Made by a program: the position numbers and the translations under genes
Assembly: GCF_017308975.1 (NCBI RefSeq)
Contig: NZ_JADWPD010000027.1
Span: forward strand, 62,001-126,000
Direction of reading: 5' to 3'
DNA length: 64,000 nucleotides
Source of the DNA: Amycolatopsis sp. MtRt-6
Lineage (GTDB): Bacteria; Actinomycetota; Actinomycetes; Mycobacteriales; Pseudonocardiaceae
Part shown: positions 24,750-32,583 of the stretch, in pieces
Position numbering within the stretch: position 1 is the first letter of the stretch
Layout: every line of letters starts with the position of its first letter
Notes under the pieces: model-generated
The model's database searches: none
What the model was told of the DNA's origin: nothing
Seen by the model: the letters and a program-made list of their open reading frames with translations, nothing else

Positions 24750-25673
24750 GTGTTCGGACTCGAGCGGATGCGGGCGCTGCACGCCGTCGCGACCCACGGC
24801 TCGGTCGCCGCGGCGGCCGGGTCCCTGCACGTCACGCCGTCGGGGGTGTCGCAGCAGCTGGCGAAGCTGGAACGGGAGGCCGGCCAGCCGCTACTGGAGC
24901 CCCGTGGGCGCGGCGTCCGGCTGACGAAGGCGGGTCAGGTGCTGGCCGGGCACGCCGAGCGGATCCTCGCCCAGGTGGCCGCGGCGAAAGCGGATCTGGA
25001 GCTGCTGCGCGAGGACGTCATCGGGCCGCTGCGGATCGGCGCGATCCCGACGACCGTGCACGCGCTGCTGCCGCCCGCGCTGGCCACCCTCGCCGCGCAG
25101 CACCCGCGGCTGGCGGTGACCCTGCACGAGGGCGAGGCCGAAGAGACGATGCCCCGCGTGCTGGCCGGCGACCTCGACGTCGCCGTGCTGGAGAGCTGGA
25201 ACGACCGCCCGACGGTGATCCCGCCGGCGACGACGCGGATCGAGCTGTTCTCCGACGTCGCCGACCTCGCCCTGCCCGCCGGGCACCGGCTGGCCCACCG
25301 CAAGGCGGTCGATCTGTCCGAAGTGGACGATCTGCCGTGGATCGGCTGGAGCGCCGGGTCCGGCTGCCACGAGTGGCTGGTGCAGGTGCTGCGCAAGCAG
25401 CGGCTGGAGCCGCGGATCAGCTGCACCGTCGGCGGTTACCCGACCCAGCTGGCCCTGGTGGCGGGCAACGTCGGCGCGGCGCTGGTGCCCCGGCTGGCTC
25501 GCGACCGGCTGCCCGACGGCGTCCGGATCCTGACCACGCGCCCGGCGCTGACCCGCACGATCCACGCGATCTGCCGGGCCGGCGAGGAGGACCGCGGGGC
25601 GGTGCGGGCGTGCCTGGACGCGTTGCGCGCGGCCTCGGCCCGGTTCGAGAGCGCGGGCCGGCCGGTCGGCTGA
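24750..25673 (+). CDS. LysR-family regulator of the EamA exporter
   Basis: 307 residues, the normal family length. Helix-turn-helix at residues 7-65 (G-S-V-A-A-A-A-G-S-L-H-V-T-P-S-G-V-S-Q-Q) followed by a complete periplasmic-binding-like effector domain. The GTG lies 7 bases after a TAGCAT -10 box and has no ribosome binding site, so it is probably leaderless. Divergent from the EamA gene with 73 bp between starts, so it most likely controls that gene and itself. Confidence 0.92.
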   Translation: MFGLERMRALHAVATHGSVAAAAGSLHVTPSGVSQQLAKLEREAGQPLLEPRGRGVRLTKAGQVLAGHAERILAQVAAAKADLELLREDVIGPLRIGAIPTTVHALLPPALATLAAQHPRLAVTLHEGEAEETMPRVLAGDLDVAVLESWNDRPTVIPPATTRIELFSDVADLALPAGHRLAHRKAVDLSEVDDLPWIGWSAGSGCHEWLVQVLRKQRLEPRISCTVGGYPTQLALVAGNVGAALVPRLARDRLPDGVRILTTRPALTRTIHAICRAGEEDRGAVRACLDALRAASARFESAGRPVG

Positions 25674-25688
25674 GCCGGCTACTGCCGT

Positions 25689-25818
25689 CTACTGTGGACG
25701 GCCGAGCCGGGCCACCATCTCGGTCACCAGCCGGCCCGGACACCGGTGGTGCACCGGGAAGCCCTCCCGCCAGCCACGCTTGCACCTCGACGCGCTCCGG
25801 GCTCACCCGCTCCTGCAC
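25689..25818 (-). pseudogene. Short unknown gene with an apparent frameshift
   Basis: Reading leftwards, a GTG at 25818 opens a frame that looks protein-like (Q-E-R-V-S-P-E-R-V-E-V-Q-A-W-L) and then, near 25771, removal of one base would continue into a second protein-like stretch (R-E-G-F-P-V-H-H-R-C-P-G-R-L-V-T-E-M-V-A) ending at a TAG at 25689. Neither half is recognisable. A single-base insertion or sequencing error is the simplest reading. It follows a strong palindrome and a purine-rich GGGAGGA patch at about 25848. Confidence 0.4.
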
Positions 25819-26540
25819 GCTCTCGGGCCCGAGGTGGTCCCCACTTCCTCCCTATGCTTATCTGCCACATCAGCGTGACATTTAAATGCCTCATCGATGC
25901 GGCAGTTACCCCTAGGGTGCGGGAGAGTGCTCGGCTGGGGCACGCCCGGGCTGCCGGCAATCCAGTCCTCCGCGGCCGGTGTCCGCAGGGTGAGCCGGCA
26001 GGCGCGCGCCTTCGGGCCCTTCGGCAGGATCAGCCGGAACCGCTCCGAGCGCAGCAGCGACCGCCGCAGACCGCGCGGCTCGGGCAGCGGCGCGCCGGGA
26101 TAGCGGTGCGTGATCAGAAGGTCCAGGTCGCGGGAGCTGACCAGGCCGTACCCGTCGGGCGGCTCGAGGTCCAGCAGCCGCAGCGCCACGCCGGGGTGGT
26201 CGCGGCGGAACCCGGCGAGCGCGGCGGGCACGAGGGTCATGCCCGCGCTCGCGAACGTGCCCACCGTGAGCTCCTCGTCGAGCAGCGCACGAACCGTCCG
26301 CTCGGCCATGCGCAGCTCCCCGATGATCGCCTCGGCGTGGACGAGCAGCGCCTCCCCGGCCGGCGTCAGCGTCACGCCGCGGGCGTGGCGGTGCAGCAGG
26401 CGGGCGCCGACGTCCTGTTCCAGCTTGGCCACCTGCTGCGAGACGGCGGACGGCGTGAAGGAAAGCCGCTGGGCGGCCGCGGCGATCGAGCCGGCGTGCG
26501 CGACCTCGGCCAGCACGGCCAGACGGTGGGCGTCGAGCAT
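25803..26540 (-). pseudogene. LysR-family regulator, truncated
   Basis: The frame encodes 245 residues. The helix-turn-helix (G-S-I-A-A-A-A-Q-R-L-S-F-T-P-S-A-V-S-Q-Q) and the first effector subdomain are intact up to A-E-D-W-I-A-G-S-P-G-V-P near residue 203, after which family proteins continue for about 90 residues. Here the sequence turns into an AT-richer stretch containing a 44-bp palindrome and the remaining 40 codons are unrelated. The protein would bind DNA but lack most of the second effector lobe. It is divergent from the PLP-dehydratase gene, and an inverted repeat between them suggests it once regulated that gene. Confidence 0.7.
25862..25905. repeat. 44-bp imperfect palindrome centred on TTTAAA
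   Basis: The two 22-base halves match at 16 positions, most mismatches being purine changes; the outer arms CTGCCACATC and GATGCGGCAG match at 9 of 10. It lies in an AT-rich patch at the broken end of the LysR gene and 44 bp before the start of the short leftward frame. It could be an operator for that frame or a scar of the event that truncated the regulator. Confidence 0.6.
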
Positions 26541-26551
26541 GGCAGCCTCCA

Positions 26552-26602
26552 GCCGTAAGCGTCGCTAATGCCAGCATAGGAGACGTCGCTGGTGCTTACG
26601 GC
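26552..26602. promoter_or_regulatory. LysR-type inverted repeat, GCCGTAAGC ... GCTTACGGC
   Basis: A perfect 9-bp inverted repeat with 33 bases between arms fills the region between the truncated LysR gene and the dehydratase gene; its arms contain T-N-A type LysR half-sites, and GTCGCTAATGC / GTCGCTGGTGC lie inside as partial direct repeats. It is 12 bp before one start and 23 bp before the other. Confidence 0.55.
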
Positions 26603-26624
26603 CGGCGCCGCGCATGCTGGGGAC

Positions 26625-27578
26625 ATGATCAGCACTGCGGATGTCGACCGGGCGGCCGCGCGCATCGAGGGCCGGGTCCGCCGGACGCCGGTGCTCGCCG
26701 CGGACGAAGGCGTGTGGTTCAAGCTGGAACACCTGCAGCACACCGGATCCTTCAAGGCCCGGGGCGCTTTCAACCGGATCATCGCCGCGGGCGAGCAGAC
26801 CGGCGTCGTGGCCGCTTCGGGCGGCAACGCGGGCCTCGCCGTCGCCTACGCCGCCCGGGAATTCGGCCTGCCCGCCCGGGTCTACGTCCCGTCCACCGCG
26901 CCCGCGGTGAAGGTCGCGAAGCTGCGGCAGCTCGGCGCGGCGGTGGAGCTGGTCGGCGAGAAGTACGCCGACGCCTACGACGCGGCCGTGAAGGACGCGG
27001 CGGACTCCGGCGCGCTCTTCTGCCACGCCTACGACCAGCCGGACATCTGCGCCGGCCAGGGCACGCTCGGCCGCGAACTGCTGGAGCAGGCCGGCGACCT
27101 CGACACGATCCTCGTCGCGGTCGGCGGCGGCGGGCTGCTGGCCGGCGTCGCCGCCGCGGTCGAAGGCCGGGCACGCGTGGTCGGCGTCGAGCCGCGCACG
27201 ATCCCGACGCTGCACTCGGCACTGGCCGCCGGCGAGCCGGTCGCGGTCGACGTCTCGGGGGTCGCCGCCGACTCACTGGGCGCGACCCGGCTCGGCGACA
27301 TCGCCTTCGCGGTCGCCACCCGCACGGACGCGGGTTCGGTGCTGGTGGACGACACCGCGATCGTCGACGCCCGGGCGGCGTTGTGGGACCGCTACCGCCT
27401 CGCCGTCGAGCCCGGTGGCGCGACCGCGTTCGCCGCGCTGCGCTCCGGCGCCTACCGGCCCGCGCCGGGCGAACGGGTCGCCGTCCTGCTCTGCGGGGCC
27501 AACACCGACCCCGCGACGCTCACTTCCCCGACAGCCGCGCCACCACCGGGGCGAACTGCTCGAGGAACGCGCCGTTGA
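26625..27578 (+). CDS. PLP-dependent serine/threonine dehydratase-like enzyme
   Basis: 317 residues. Fold-type II PLP enzyme: the Schiff-base lysine is Lys44 in G-S-F-K-A-R-G-A-F-N, the phosphate-contacting A-S-G-G-N-A-G-L-A follows and V-G-G-G-G-L-L-A-G is the glycine-rich PLP-phosphate loop. There is no C-terminal ACT domain, so it is the catabolic, non-isoleucine-regulated type acting on serine, threonine or a related hydroxyamino acid. The start is an ATG 6 bases after CATGCT (probably leaderless). The last 59 bp overlap the convergent oxidoreductase gene. Confidence 0.9.
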   Translation: MISTADVDRAAARIEGRVRRTPVLAADEGVWFKLEHLQHTGSFKARGAFNRIIAAGEQTGVVAASGGNAGLAVAYAAREFGLPARVYVPSTAPAVKVAKLRQLGAAVELVGEKYADAYDAAVKDAADSGALFCHAYDQPDICAGQGTLGRELLEQAGDLDTILVAVGGGGLLAGVAAAVEGRARVVGVEPRTIPTLHSALAAGEPVAVDVSGVAADSLGATRLGDIAFAVATRTDAGSVLVDDTAIVDARAALWDRYRLAVEPGGATAFAALRSGAYRPAPGERVAVLLCGANTDPATLTSPTAAPPPGRTARGTRR

Positions 27579-28338
27579 CGCTGAAGTAGGACACGCCCTG
27601 CTCTTCGCGACGGCGTTCGAGCTCGGCCACCATGGCGTCGACGTCGCCGCGAAGCAGGCCGAGGGCGTCGTGCTCGATGAGCGTTTCGGCGTCGACGCCG
27701 ATGAAATCGCGGACCCATGGCGGCACCTCGTCGCCGACGACCCAGATGTTCATCGCGAACTCGACGTCGCGGTCACCGGCCGCCGCCCGGACTTCCTCGA
27801 CGTGCCCGGTCATTTCTTCGCGGGTGGTCAGCACGCCGCCGGCCATGGTGACGATGTCGGCCTTCAACCCGGCGAGGCGACGTACCTTCGGGCCGCCCGC
27901 GGCGATCATCACCGGCGTGTGCCCGTCGCCGTCGAGCCGCCGGACGTGGTCGACCGTCTCGGAAACCGCGTCGAGCCGGTCCTGCCCCGAACCGTAGGGC
28001 AGCCCGAGTTCTCCGGCCTGCTGCCGCATTTCCGGGCGTCCGGTGCCGAGCCCGAGCTCGAACCGGCCCTCGGTGACGACGGTCAGGCTGTGCGCCTCCC
28101 AGGCCGCCGCCCGCGCGGTGCGCAGCGGACTGGCCAGCACGAACGAGCCGACGCGCAGCTCGGTCGTCGCCGCGGCGGCCGCGGCGAGGGCCGCCGTGGG
28201 CGTCGGCATGTTCAGGTTGTCCGGGCACAGCAACGTCGAGTAGCCGAGCTCTTCGGCTCGGCGGGCGGTGGCGAGCCATTTCGCGCCGCCCTCGGTCGCG
28301 CCCGCGACCACGCCGAACCGGAATGCCTTCTGTGGCAT
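27520..28338 (-). CDS. LLM-class F420-dependent oxidoreductase
   Basis: 272 residues. The luciferase-like (beta/alpha)8 barrel is recognisable from F-R-F-G-V-V, E-E-L-G-Y-S-T-L-L-C-P-D, A-A-A-A-T-T-E-L-R-V-G and G-R-F-E-L-G-L-G-T-G, and the sequence fits the F420-binding TIGR03621-type subgroup common in mycobacteria and Amycolatopsis. Such enzymes reduce or oxidise organic substrates with coenzyme F420. The gene is preceded on its 5' side by an extreme poly-C tract (poly-G on its coding strand). Confidence 0.88.
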   Translation of the reverse strand: MPQKAFRFGVVAGATEGGAKWLATARRAEELGYSTLLCPDNLNMPTPTAALAAAAAATTELRVGSFVLASPLRTARAAAWEAHSLTVVTEGRFELGLGTGRPEMRQQAGELGLPYGSGQDRLDAVSETVDHVRRLDGDGHTPVMIAAGGPKVRRLAGLKADIVTMAGGVLTTREEMTGHVEEVRAAAGDRDVEFAMNIWVVGDEVPPWVRDFIGVDAETLIEHDALGLLRGDVDAMVAELERRREEQGVSYFSVNGAFLEQFAPVVARLSGK

Positions 28339-28435
28339 CGAAGTACCCCCAAGTCGTCGGTCCTTCGATCAAACCACCGGTGCGCCCCGCCGGGCCCCCA
28401 CCGCCCGGGGCCCCCCCGCGGCCGCAGCGCGGGGA

Positions 28436-28513
28436 CTCCCCCCCCCCCCCTGGTCTGTGGGCCCCCCCCCCCCCCCCCGCCACCCCCCGCCCCCCCCCCC
28501 CCCCCCCCCCCCA
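28436..28513. repeat. Poly-C/G tract
   Basis: About 78 bases that are nearly all C on the plus strand, broken only by TGGTCTGTGGG and a few G, CA and A interruptions, with uninterrupted C runs of roughly 10, 17 and more than 20. It sits between the LLM gene start and the end of the peptidase gene. On the minus strand this is a string of G runs able to form G-quadruplexes. Such long homopolymers are also a usual site of sequencing error, so its exact length is unreliable. Confidence 0.9.
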
Positions 28514-28521
28514 CCCCGGCG

Positions 28522-29352
28522 TCAGCTGCGCTGGTACTCCTCCCAGGTGACCTTGGTGACCTGGGGGCCGTCGTCGGCGCCGCGGCCGGCGAGGCCGTTC
28601 ATGCCCAGGTAGTAGTCACCGGTCTGGTGCTGCGCGCCCGAGGACAGGTCCGGGTCGGAGATCGCCATCGCGTGGATGTGGTAGTCGAAGCCCTGCGCCG
28701 GGGTGCGCAGCCAGGCCGCGAACCCGACCTTGCGCAGCGCGGTCAGCAGCTTCGTCCGGTTCGCCGACGAGATGCCGGACACCGAGATGTCCATCGCGCC
28801 GCCGCCGTCGTGGGTACCCGCCGAAGCGTCGACGCCACCCGCGTTGTAGGAGCCCTGGGTGATGACGACCTGCGCGCCGTAGAGCCGTTCCGCCTCGACG
28901 AGCATCGCCTTGGTGCGGGTGTTGAGGGTCCTGCTGTGGTAGGTGACGCGGCTCCCGGCGGAAACCGGGTTCGTGACCGTGTACCGGCCTTCGCCCAGCT
29001 TCTCCAGCGACGTCTTGCCCGGCAGGCCGGAAGCGTCGAGACCCGTGTAGCCCAGCGACTTCTGGTACTGCGAGTACGCCGTGATCGTCGTGGTGCCGAA
29101 GTAGCCGTCGACGTACTGGCTCGCCAGCAGGCCCTTCGCCTGGAGTGCCTGCTCGACGAGCAGGACGCTGTCGTGCGCACCCGGGGTCTGGGTGTCGTCG
29201 GCGCGGCGCGGGTCGATCTGGGCCGCCTTCAGCACGGCTTCCATGTTCGCGCCCGGCAGAACCGTCGTGGCCGCAGTCTCGGCCTGAGCCGGTGCGGCCA
29301 CGGCGAACGTCGCGGCGGTGAGCGCCGTGAGTACGGCGGCCTTCGTGAACAT
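28522..29352 (-). CDS. Secreted peptidoglycan-binding, D,D-carboxypeptidase-like protein
   Basis: 276 residues with a signal peptide (cleaved near A-Q-A-E, residue 24) and a GGAGGACAAGG ribosome binding site. A PG_binding_1-type repeat (about 45-115, with Q-A-L-Q-A-K-G-L-L-A-S-Q-Y-V-D-G-Y-F-G) precedes a domain with T-H-D-G-G-G-A-M-D-I-S and a later Y-H-I-H-A-M-A; the His-x6-Asp and His-x-His spacing is that of zinc-dependent LAS (M15/VanY-like) peptidases. It would act outside the cell on peptidoglycan. A second cell-wall hydrolase is divergent. Confidence 0.85.
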   Translation of the reverse strand: MFTKAAVLTALTAATFAVAAPAQAETAATTVLPGANMEAVLKAAQIDPRRADDTQTPGAHDSVLLVEQALQAKGLLASQYVDGYFGTTTITAYSQYQKSLGYTGLDASGLPGKTSLEKLGEGRYTVTNPVSAGSRVTYHSRTLNTRTKAMLVEAERLYGAQVVITQGSYNAGGVDASAGTHDGGGAMDISVSGISSANRTKLLTALRKVGFAAWLRTPAQGFDYHIHAMAISDPDLSSGAQHQTGDYYLGMNGLAGRGADDGPQVTKVTWEEYQRS

Positions 29353-29843
29353 CCTTGTCCTCCATGGTTCGGAATCTCTTCGGGGAGGAGAATCACGCAA
29401 CCGGATACAAGGGACGTACAAACCGGTTTCCCTCAGCTTGGACGCATCCGGGCGTCGCGAAGGTCCACAACGGACGGCGAAACGCTCGGCCGCGTCCTCT
29501 CGGCGGTGGCCGTACCGCACTTGCGCGCGGTGACGGCGTGTAATCCCAGCCACATTCGGGTGCGTTATCGCTGGTCCAGCCGTGTTGACGGGCGTCACGG
29601 AGAGTTTCCGGCGGCCGCCACTGGACTCTCCCGTGCTCGTTTCGTAACCTGTTCGAGATCTCGCGGCCCCCGGTCGTCCCCAGACGGCGACGCGAGATCG
29701 CCGCCGACACCCCCTGCCGGGTACCGGACCCCACCGCGGGCTCTTCCTGTTGCGGTCGAGCGCGCCCCGGGCACGGGCGAGGCCCCCGACTCGCCGTCCC
29801 GGTACCCGCCGGCGGCCGATCAGCAAAGGAGACCCGCGCGAGA
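29353..29843. promoter_or_regulatory. 491-bp divergent region between two cell-wall hydrolase genes
   Basis: No gene. The right part, which would be the leader of the NlpC/P60 gene, holds two strong stems: GATCTCGCG...CGCGAGATC (29658-29700) and GGGTACCGG...CCGGTACCC, the second closing an about 100-base loop (about 29720-29810). They could form an RNA control element; the c-di-AMP riboswitch often found before such genes in actinomycetes was looked for and its conserved blocks are not present. A possible TTGTAC / TATCCG promoter for the leftward gene is near 29405-29425. Confidence 0.45.
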
Positions 29844-30893
29844 ATGCGTTCGCATCCCGTGAAGCGCGTGGTGTCAGGTGCCCTCGCCGCGGCCTCGGTG
29901 ATCACTGTCGTCACCATGGCCCAGCCGGCCACCGCCGCCCCCGTCCCCGTCCTCCAGGCGCCGCCCACCGGCTCCGACGCCCTCGCCAAGTACCGCGACC
30001 TCGCGGCGCAGGCGGAAAAGCTCAACGAAGACCTGCTGGCGGCCCAGGCCGACCTGACCGCGAAGCAGGGTCAGCTCGACAAGGCCAACGCCGACGTCGA
30101 CGCCGCGAAGGCCGCCGGCGCACAGGCCGACGAGGCCAAGCGGAAGTACCAGTCCGAAGTGGACAAGTTCGCCGGCGCCTCGTTCACCAGCGGCGTCCAG
30201 ATGAACAAGCTGTCGGCGCTGCTGGCCGGCACGTCCACTCAGGACTTCCTGGACCGTTCGGCGGCGCTCGAGGTCATCGCGACCGACAAGAACGCCGCGA
30301 TGGACAACCTCAGCACCGCGGCGGCCAAGGCCGCGGCGGCCGAGAAGTCGGCCGCCGACGCGGCCAAGCGGGCGCAGGACGCCCGGGACGCGGCGGCGAA
30401 GCTGGCTTCGGACATCGAGGCCAAGAAGAAGGACCTGCAGGCCCAGATCGACCAGATCGAGGCGCAGAGCCGGACCCTCAGCAACGCCGACCGGGCGGCC
30501 CAGAAGGACACCGGCGGCGCGGCGCCGAACGTCAAGGCGCCCACCGCGGCCGCGCAGACCGCGGTCAACGCGGCGCTGAGCAAGCTCGGCAGCGCCTACG
30601 TCTGGGGCGCCACCGGGCCGAGCACGTTCGACTGCTCCGGCCTGATGCAGTGGGCGTACGCGAAGGCCGGCATCACCCTGCCCCGGAACTCCGCGGCACA
30701 GGCCCAGTTCGGCACCCCGGTGTCGCGCGACCAGCTGCAGCCCGGCGACCTGGTCGCCTACTACTCCCCCGTGTCCCACATCGGGATGTACATCGGCGAC
30801 GGCAAGATGGTGCACGCGCCGACGAGCGGCGACGTCGTCAAGATCTCGCCGCTGATGAGCGGGTACGCGGGAGCCACGCGCCCCACGGCCTGA
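29844..30893 (+). CDS. NlpC/P60 peptidoglycan endopeptidase (RipA-like)
   Basis: 349 residues: signal peptide (cleaved near A-T-A-A, residue 31), a long Ala/Lys-rich coiled coil (about 45-215) and a C-terminal NlpC/P60 domain with Cys264 in F-D-C-S-G-L-M and His312 in S-H-I-G-M-Y; both are in the normal positions. The coiled coil is the autoinhibitory or FtsX-contacting region in relatives. It cleaves D-Glu-DAP links in septal peptidoglycan. AAAGGAGA precedes the ATG. A strong terminator follows. Confidence 0.93.
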   Translation: MRSHPVKRVVSGALAAASVITVVTMAQPATAAPVPVLQAPPTGSDALAKYRDLAAQAEKLNEDLLAAQADLTAKQGQLDKANADVDAAKAAGAQADEAKRKYQSEVDKFAGASFTSGVQMNKLSALLAGTSTQDFLDRSAALEVIATDKNAAMDNLSTAAAKAAAAEKSAADAAKRAQDARDAAAKLASDIEAKKKDLQAQIDQIEAQSRTLSNADRAAQKDTGGAAPNVKAPTAAAQTAVNAALSKLGSAYVWGATGPSTFDCSGLMQWAYAKAGITLPRNSAAQAQFGTPVSRDQLQPGDLVAYYSPVSHIGMYIGDGKMVHAPTSGDVVKISPLMSGYAGATRPTA

Positions 30894-30904
30894 GTTCCCG
30901 GGTG

Positions 30905-30951
30905 AGTGCCCCGTTCCGCGAAGTGTAGAAATCGCGGAACGGGGCACTTTT
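30905..30951 (+). terminator. Intrinsic terminator after the NlpC/P60 gene
   Basis: A perfect 16-bp stem (30905-30920 with 30933-30948) around a 12-base loop, followed by TTTT. It ends just 12 bp downstream of the stop codon. Confidence 0.9.
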
Positions 30952-30956
30952 CGCAC

Positions 30957-31379
30957 ATGGACGAGACCCCTGACGCCGCCACCGTCGAAGCCGTCGGCAA
31001 GGTGACCGAGGCACTCGAGACGATCGAGCGCGCCCGCGGGCACCTCTACTCCTTCCACCAGCTGACCGGGAGCGCGGACCTGGCCCTCGGCGAGGCCGTG
31101 GCGCAGCTCGAGAAGGCCGGCCACGGCGACTGGGCGCGGCGGATCTCCGAAGAGCTCATCGGGCTCAACGTATTACCCGATCGGTGGACTTTCCAGGTCG
31201 TCGAGGAGTACGACGACGGCTACTACAAGGCGTGCCGCGACCTTGAGCGCGAGCTGCTCACTTCGCTCACCGGAGGGCGCCGCCACCTGCACGAACAGCA
31301 GATGAAGGACGACCGCCGGACGCACGGGCGACCGGGCCACGAGGCGGGTGCCCCGAGCACGCCCCCGGCCGGCGCGTGA
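30957..31379 (+). CDS. Conserved hypothetical protein (140 aa)
   Basis: 140 residues, soluble, acidic and mainly helical, ending in a charged disordered tail (from about residue 100). I do not recognise the family. It starts 6 bases after the terminator of the previous gene and has no clear ribosome binding site; an internal start is possible. The sequence V-T-E-A-L-E-T-I-E-R-A-R-G-H-L-Y and V-V-E-E-Y-D-D-G-Y-Y-K-A-C-R-D-L-E look like genuine helical coding sequence. Confidence 0.6.
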   Translation: MDETPDAATVEAVGKVTEALETIERARGHLYSFHQLTGSADLALGEAVAQLEKAGHGDWARRISEELIGLNVLPDRWTFQVVEEYDDGYYKACRDLERELLTSLTGGRRHLHEQQMKDDRRTHGRPGHEAGAPSTPPAGA

Positions 31380-31419
31380 CCAGATTCCGTCGGACCCCTG
31401 CGCTACAGTCGACCGCAAA

Positions 31420-31433
31420 CGAACAAACGTTCG
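31420..31433. promoter_or_regulatory. Consensus LexA (SOS) box
   Basis: CGAACAAACGTTCG fits the actinobacterial SOS consensus CGAACRNRYGTTYG at every position. It lies 12-25 bp before the DUF3072 start and 10 bp after a TACAGT -10 box (31404-31409), the usual place for repression. Confidence 0.85.
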
Positions 31434-31445
31434 ATTGGAGCTGTC

Positions 31446-31646
31446 ATGACCGACCAGGTAGAGCCGAACCCGGAGAAGGACCCGAGCGACTGGACCACCG
31501 GCGACGAGCCGATGACCGGCCCGCAGAAGTCGTACCTGCGGACGCTGGCGCAGGAAGCCGGCGAGGAGGTGCCGGACGACCTGACGAAGGCGGAGGCGTC
31601 CGAGCGGATCGACGCCCTGCAGAAGGCGACCGGCCGCGGCACGTGA
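31446..31646 (+). CDS. DUF3072-domain protein
   Basis: 66 residues. D-W-T-T-G-D-E-P-M-T-G-P-Q-K-S-Y-L and L-T-K-A-E-A-S-E-R-I-D-A-L-Q are the conserved core of the DUF3072 family of small actinobacterial proteins. Their function is unknown. The consensus LexA box just upstream predicts induction by DNA damage, which would give the first hint of a role. A TTGGAG ribosome binding site precedes the ATG. Confidence 0.9.
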   Translation: MTDQVEPNPEKDPSDWTTGDEPMTGPQKSYLRTLAQEAGEEVPDDLTKAEASERIDALQKATGRGT

Positions 31647-31650
31647 GGGT

Positions 31651-32583
31651 TCACCTGGCCGGGATGCGCCACAGGACGGCGGCCGGCCGCTCACCGCGTC
31701 GGGCCCGCGCCCGCACAGCGAGCAGCCAGCCGACGCCGATCACCGACACGAGGGCGAGGCCACCCCAGGAGAGCACGGTGAAGAGGTCGGCCTGCAGCGC
31801 GGTGGGCTGCGGCTGGTAGCCCTGTTCGAGCTGGACGTACTGCCACGGCGTGCCGGTGAGCAGCAGGGTGAGCACGAGGGCGATGCCGTGCATGGCGTCC
31901 CAGAGCGCATGGAGGAGGGCGACACCGAGGTAGCTGAGGAGGAGGCGGAGCGTCAGGGCGAAGTGGCGGTGGTCGCTGGCGGAGAAGAGCACGCCGCCGA
32001 GGATCGCGGTCCACAGGCCGTGACCGACGGGGGCGAGCACGCCGCGGAGCAGCTCGGTCTGCACGAGGTCCATGAGCGAGAGCCCGCGTTCGGTGAACAG
32101 CGCGGTGAAGGCGTACCCGGCGGATTCGAAGGCGGCGAATCCGAACCCGACGGTGGCACCGAGCACGAGCCCGTCGGTGGCGAACTTGACCCGCAGGTGC
32201 CGGGTGAGCACGGCCAGCACGGCGAGCTTGACGGCCTCTTCGATCAGCCCGACCCCGGCGAACAGCCAAGCGGAGGGATGCAGCAGGTAGGACTCGAGCA
32301 GCGAGGCGGCGAGCACGCCGAGCACCCCGCCGGCGACGAAGGTGCTGAACAGCAGTTCGGAGGTGACTTCTCCACTCCGCCGCCGCCCGAAGGCCCAGGC
32401 GACGAAGGTGACGGGAACGAGGAAGCTCCCGAGCAGCACAACGGTGGGCACGAGGTTCGGGTTGCCGGTGACAAAGGTGACGACAACGGCGAGCACCCAG
32501 AGGAGGGCACCGGTAAGGAACATGCGCAGCCAGACCCGGCGTGGCCGGGCCGTGGTCGCGGACCGAGCGGGCGGAAGGGCCAT
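31651..32583 (-). CDS. PrsW-family intramembrane metalloprotease
   Basis: 310 residues with eight or more hydrophobic helices. The three PrsW motifs are present: E-E-A-V-K, F-E-S-A-G-Y and H-A-L-W-D (with H-G after). In Bacillus PrsW cuts the anti-sigma factor RsiW; here no such pair is next to it. The ATG at 32583 is chosen because upstream in-frame sequence is low-complexity. The stop is only 5 bp from the convergent DUF3072 stop. Confidence 0.9.
   Translation of the reverse strand: MALPPARSATTARPRRVWLRMFLTGALLWVLAVVVTFVTGNPNLVPTVVLLGSFLVPVTFVAWAFGRRRSGEVTSELLFSTFVAGGVLGVLAASLLESYLLHPSAWLFAGVGLIEEAVKLAVLAVLTRHLRVKFATDGLVLGATVGFGFAAFESAGYAFTALFTERGLSLMDLVQTELLRGVLAPVGHGLWTAILGGVLFSASDHRHFALTLRLLLSYLGVALLHALWDAMHGIALVLTLLLTGTPWQYVQLEQGYQPQPTALQADLFTVLSWGGLALVSVIGVGWLLAVRARARRGERPAAVLWRIPAR

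Noticed and set aside
28436..28513. CRISPR-like or tandem repeat array
   Set aside because: It is a near-homopolymer with no repeat-spacer structure.
29530..29843. c-di-AMP (ydaO) riboswitch before the NlpC/P60 gene
   Set aside because: Expected from gene context in actinomycetes, but its conserved blocks (GGGGACCCA and GGGUGAAUC-type) could not be found; only non-matching stems are present.
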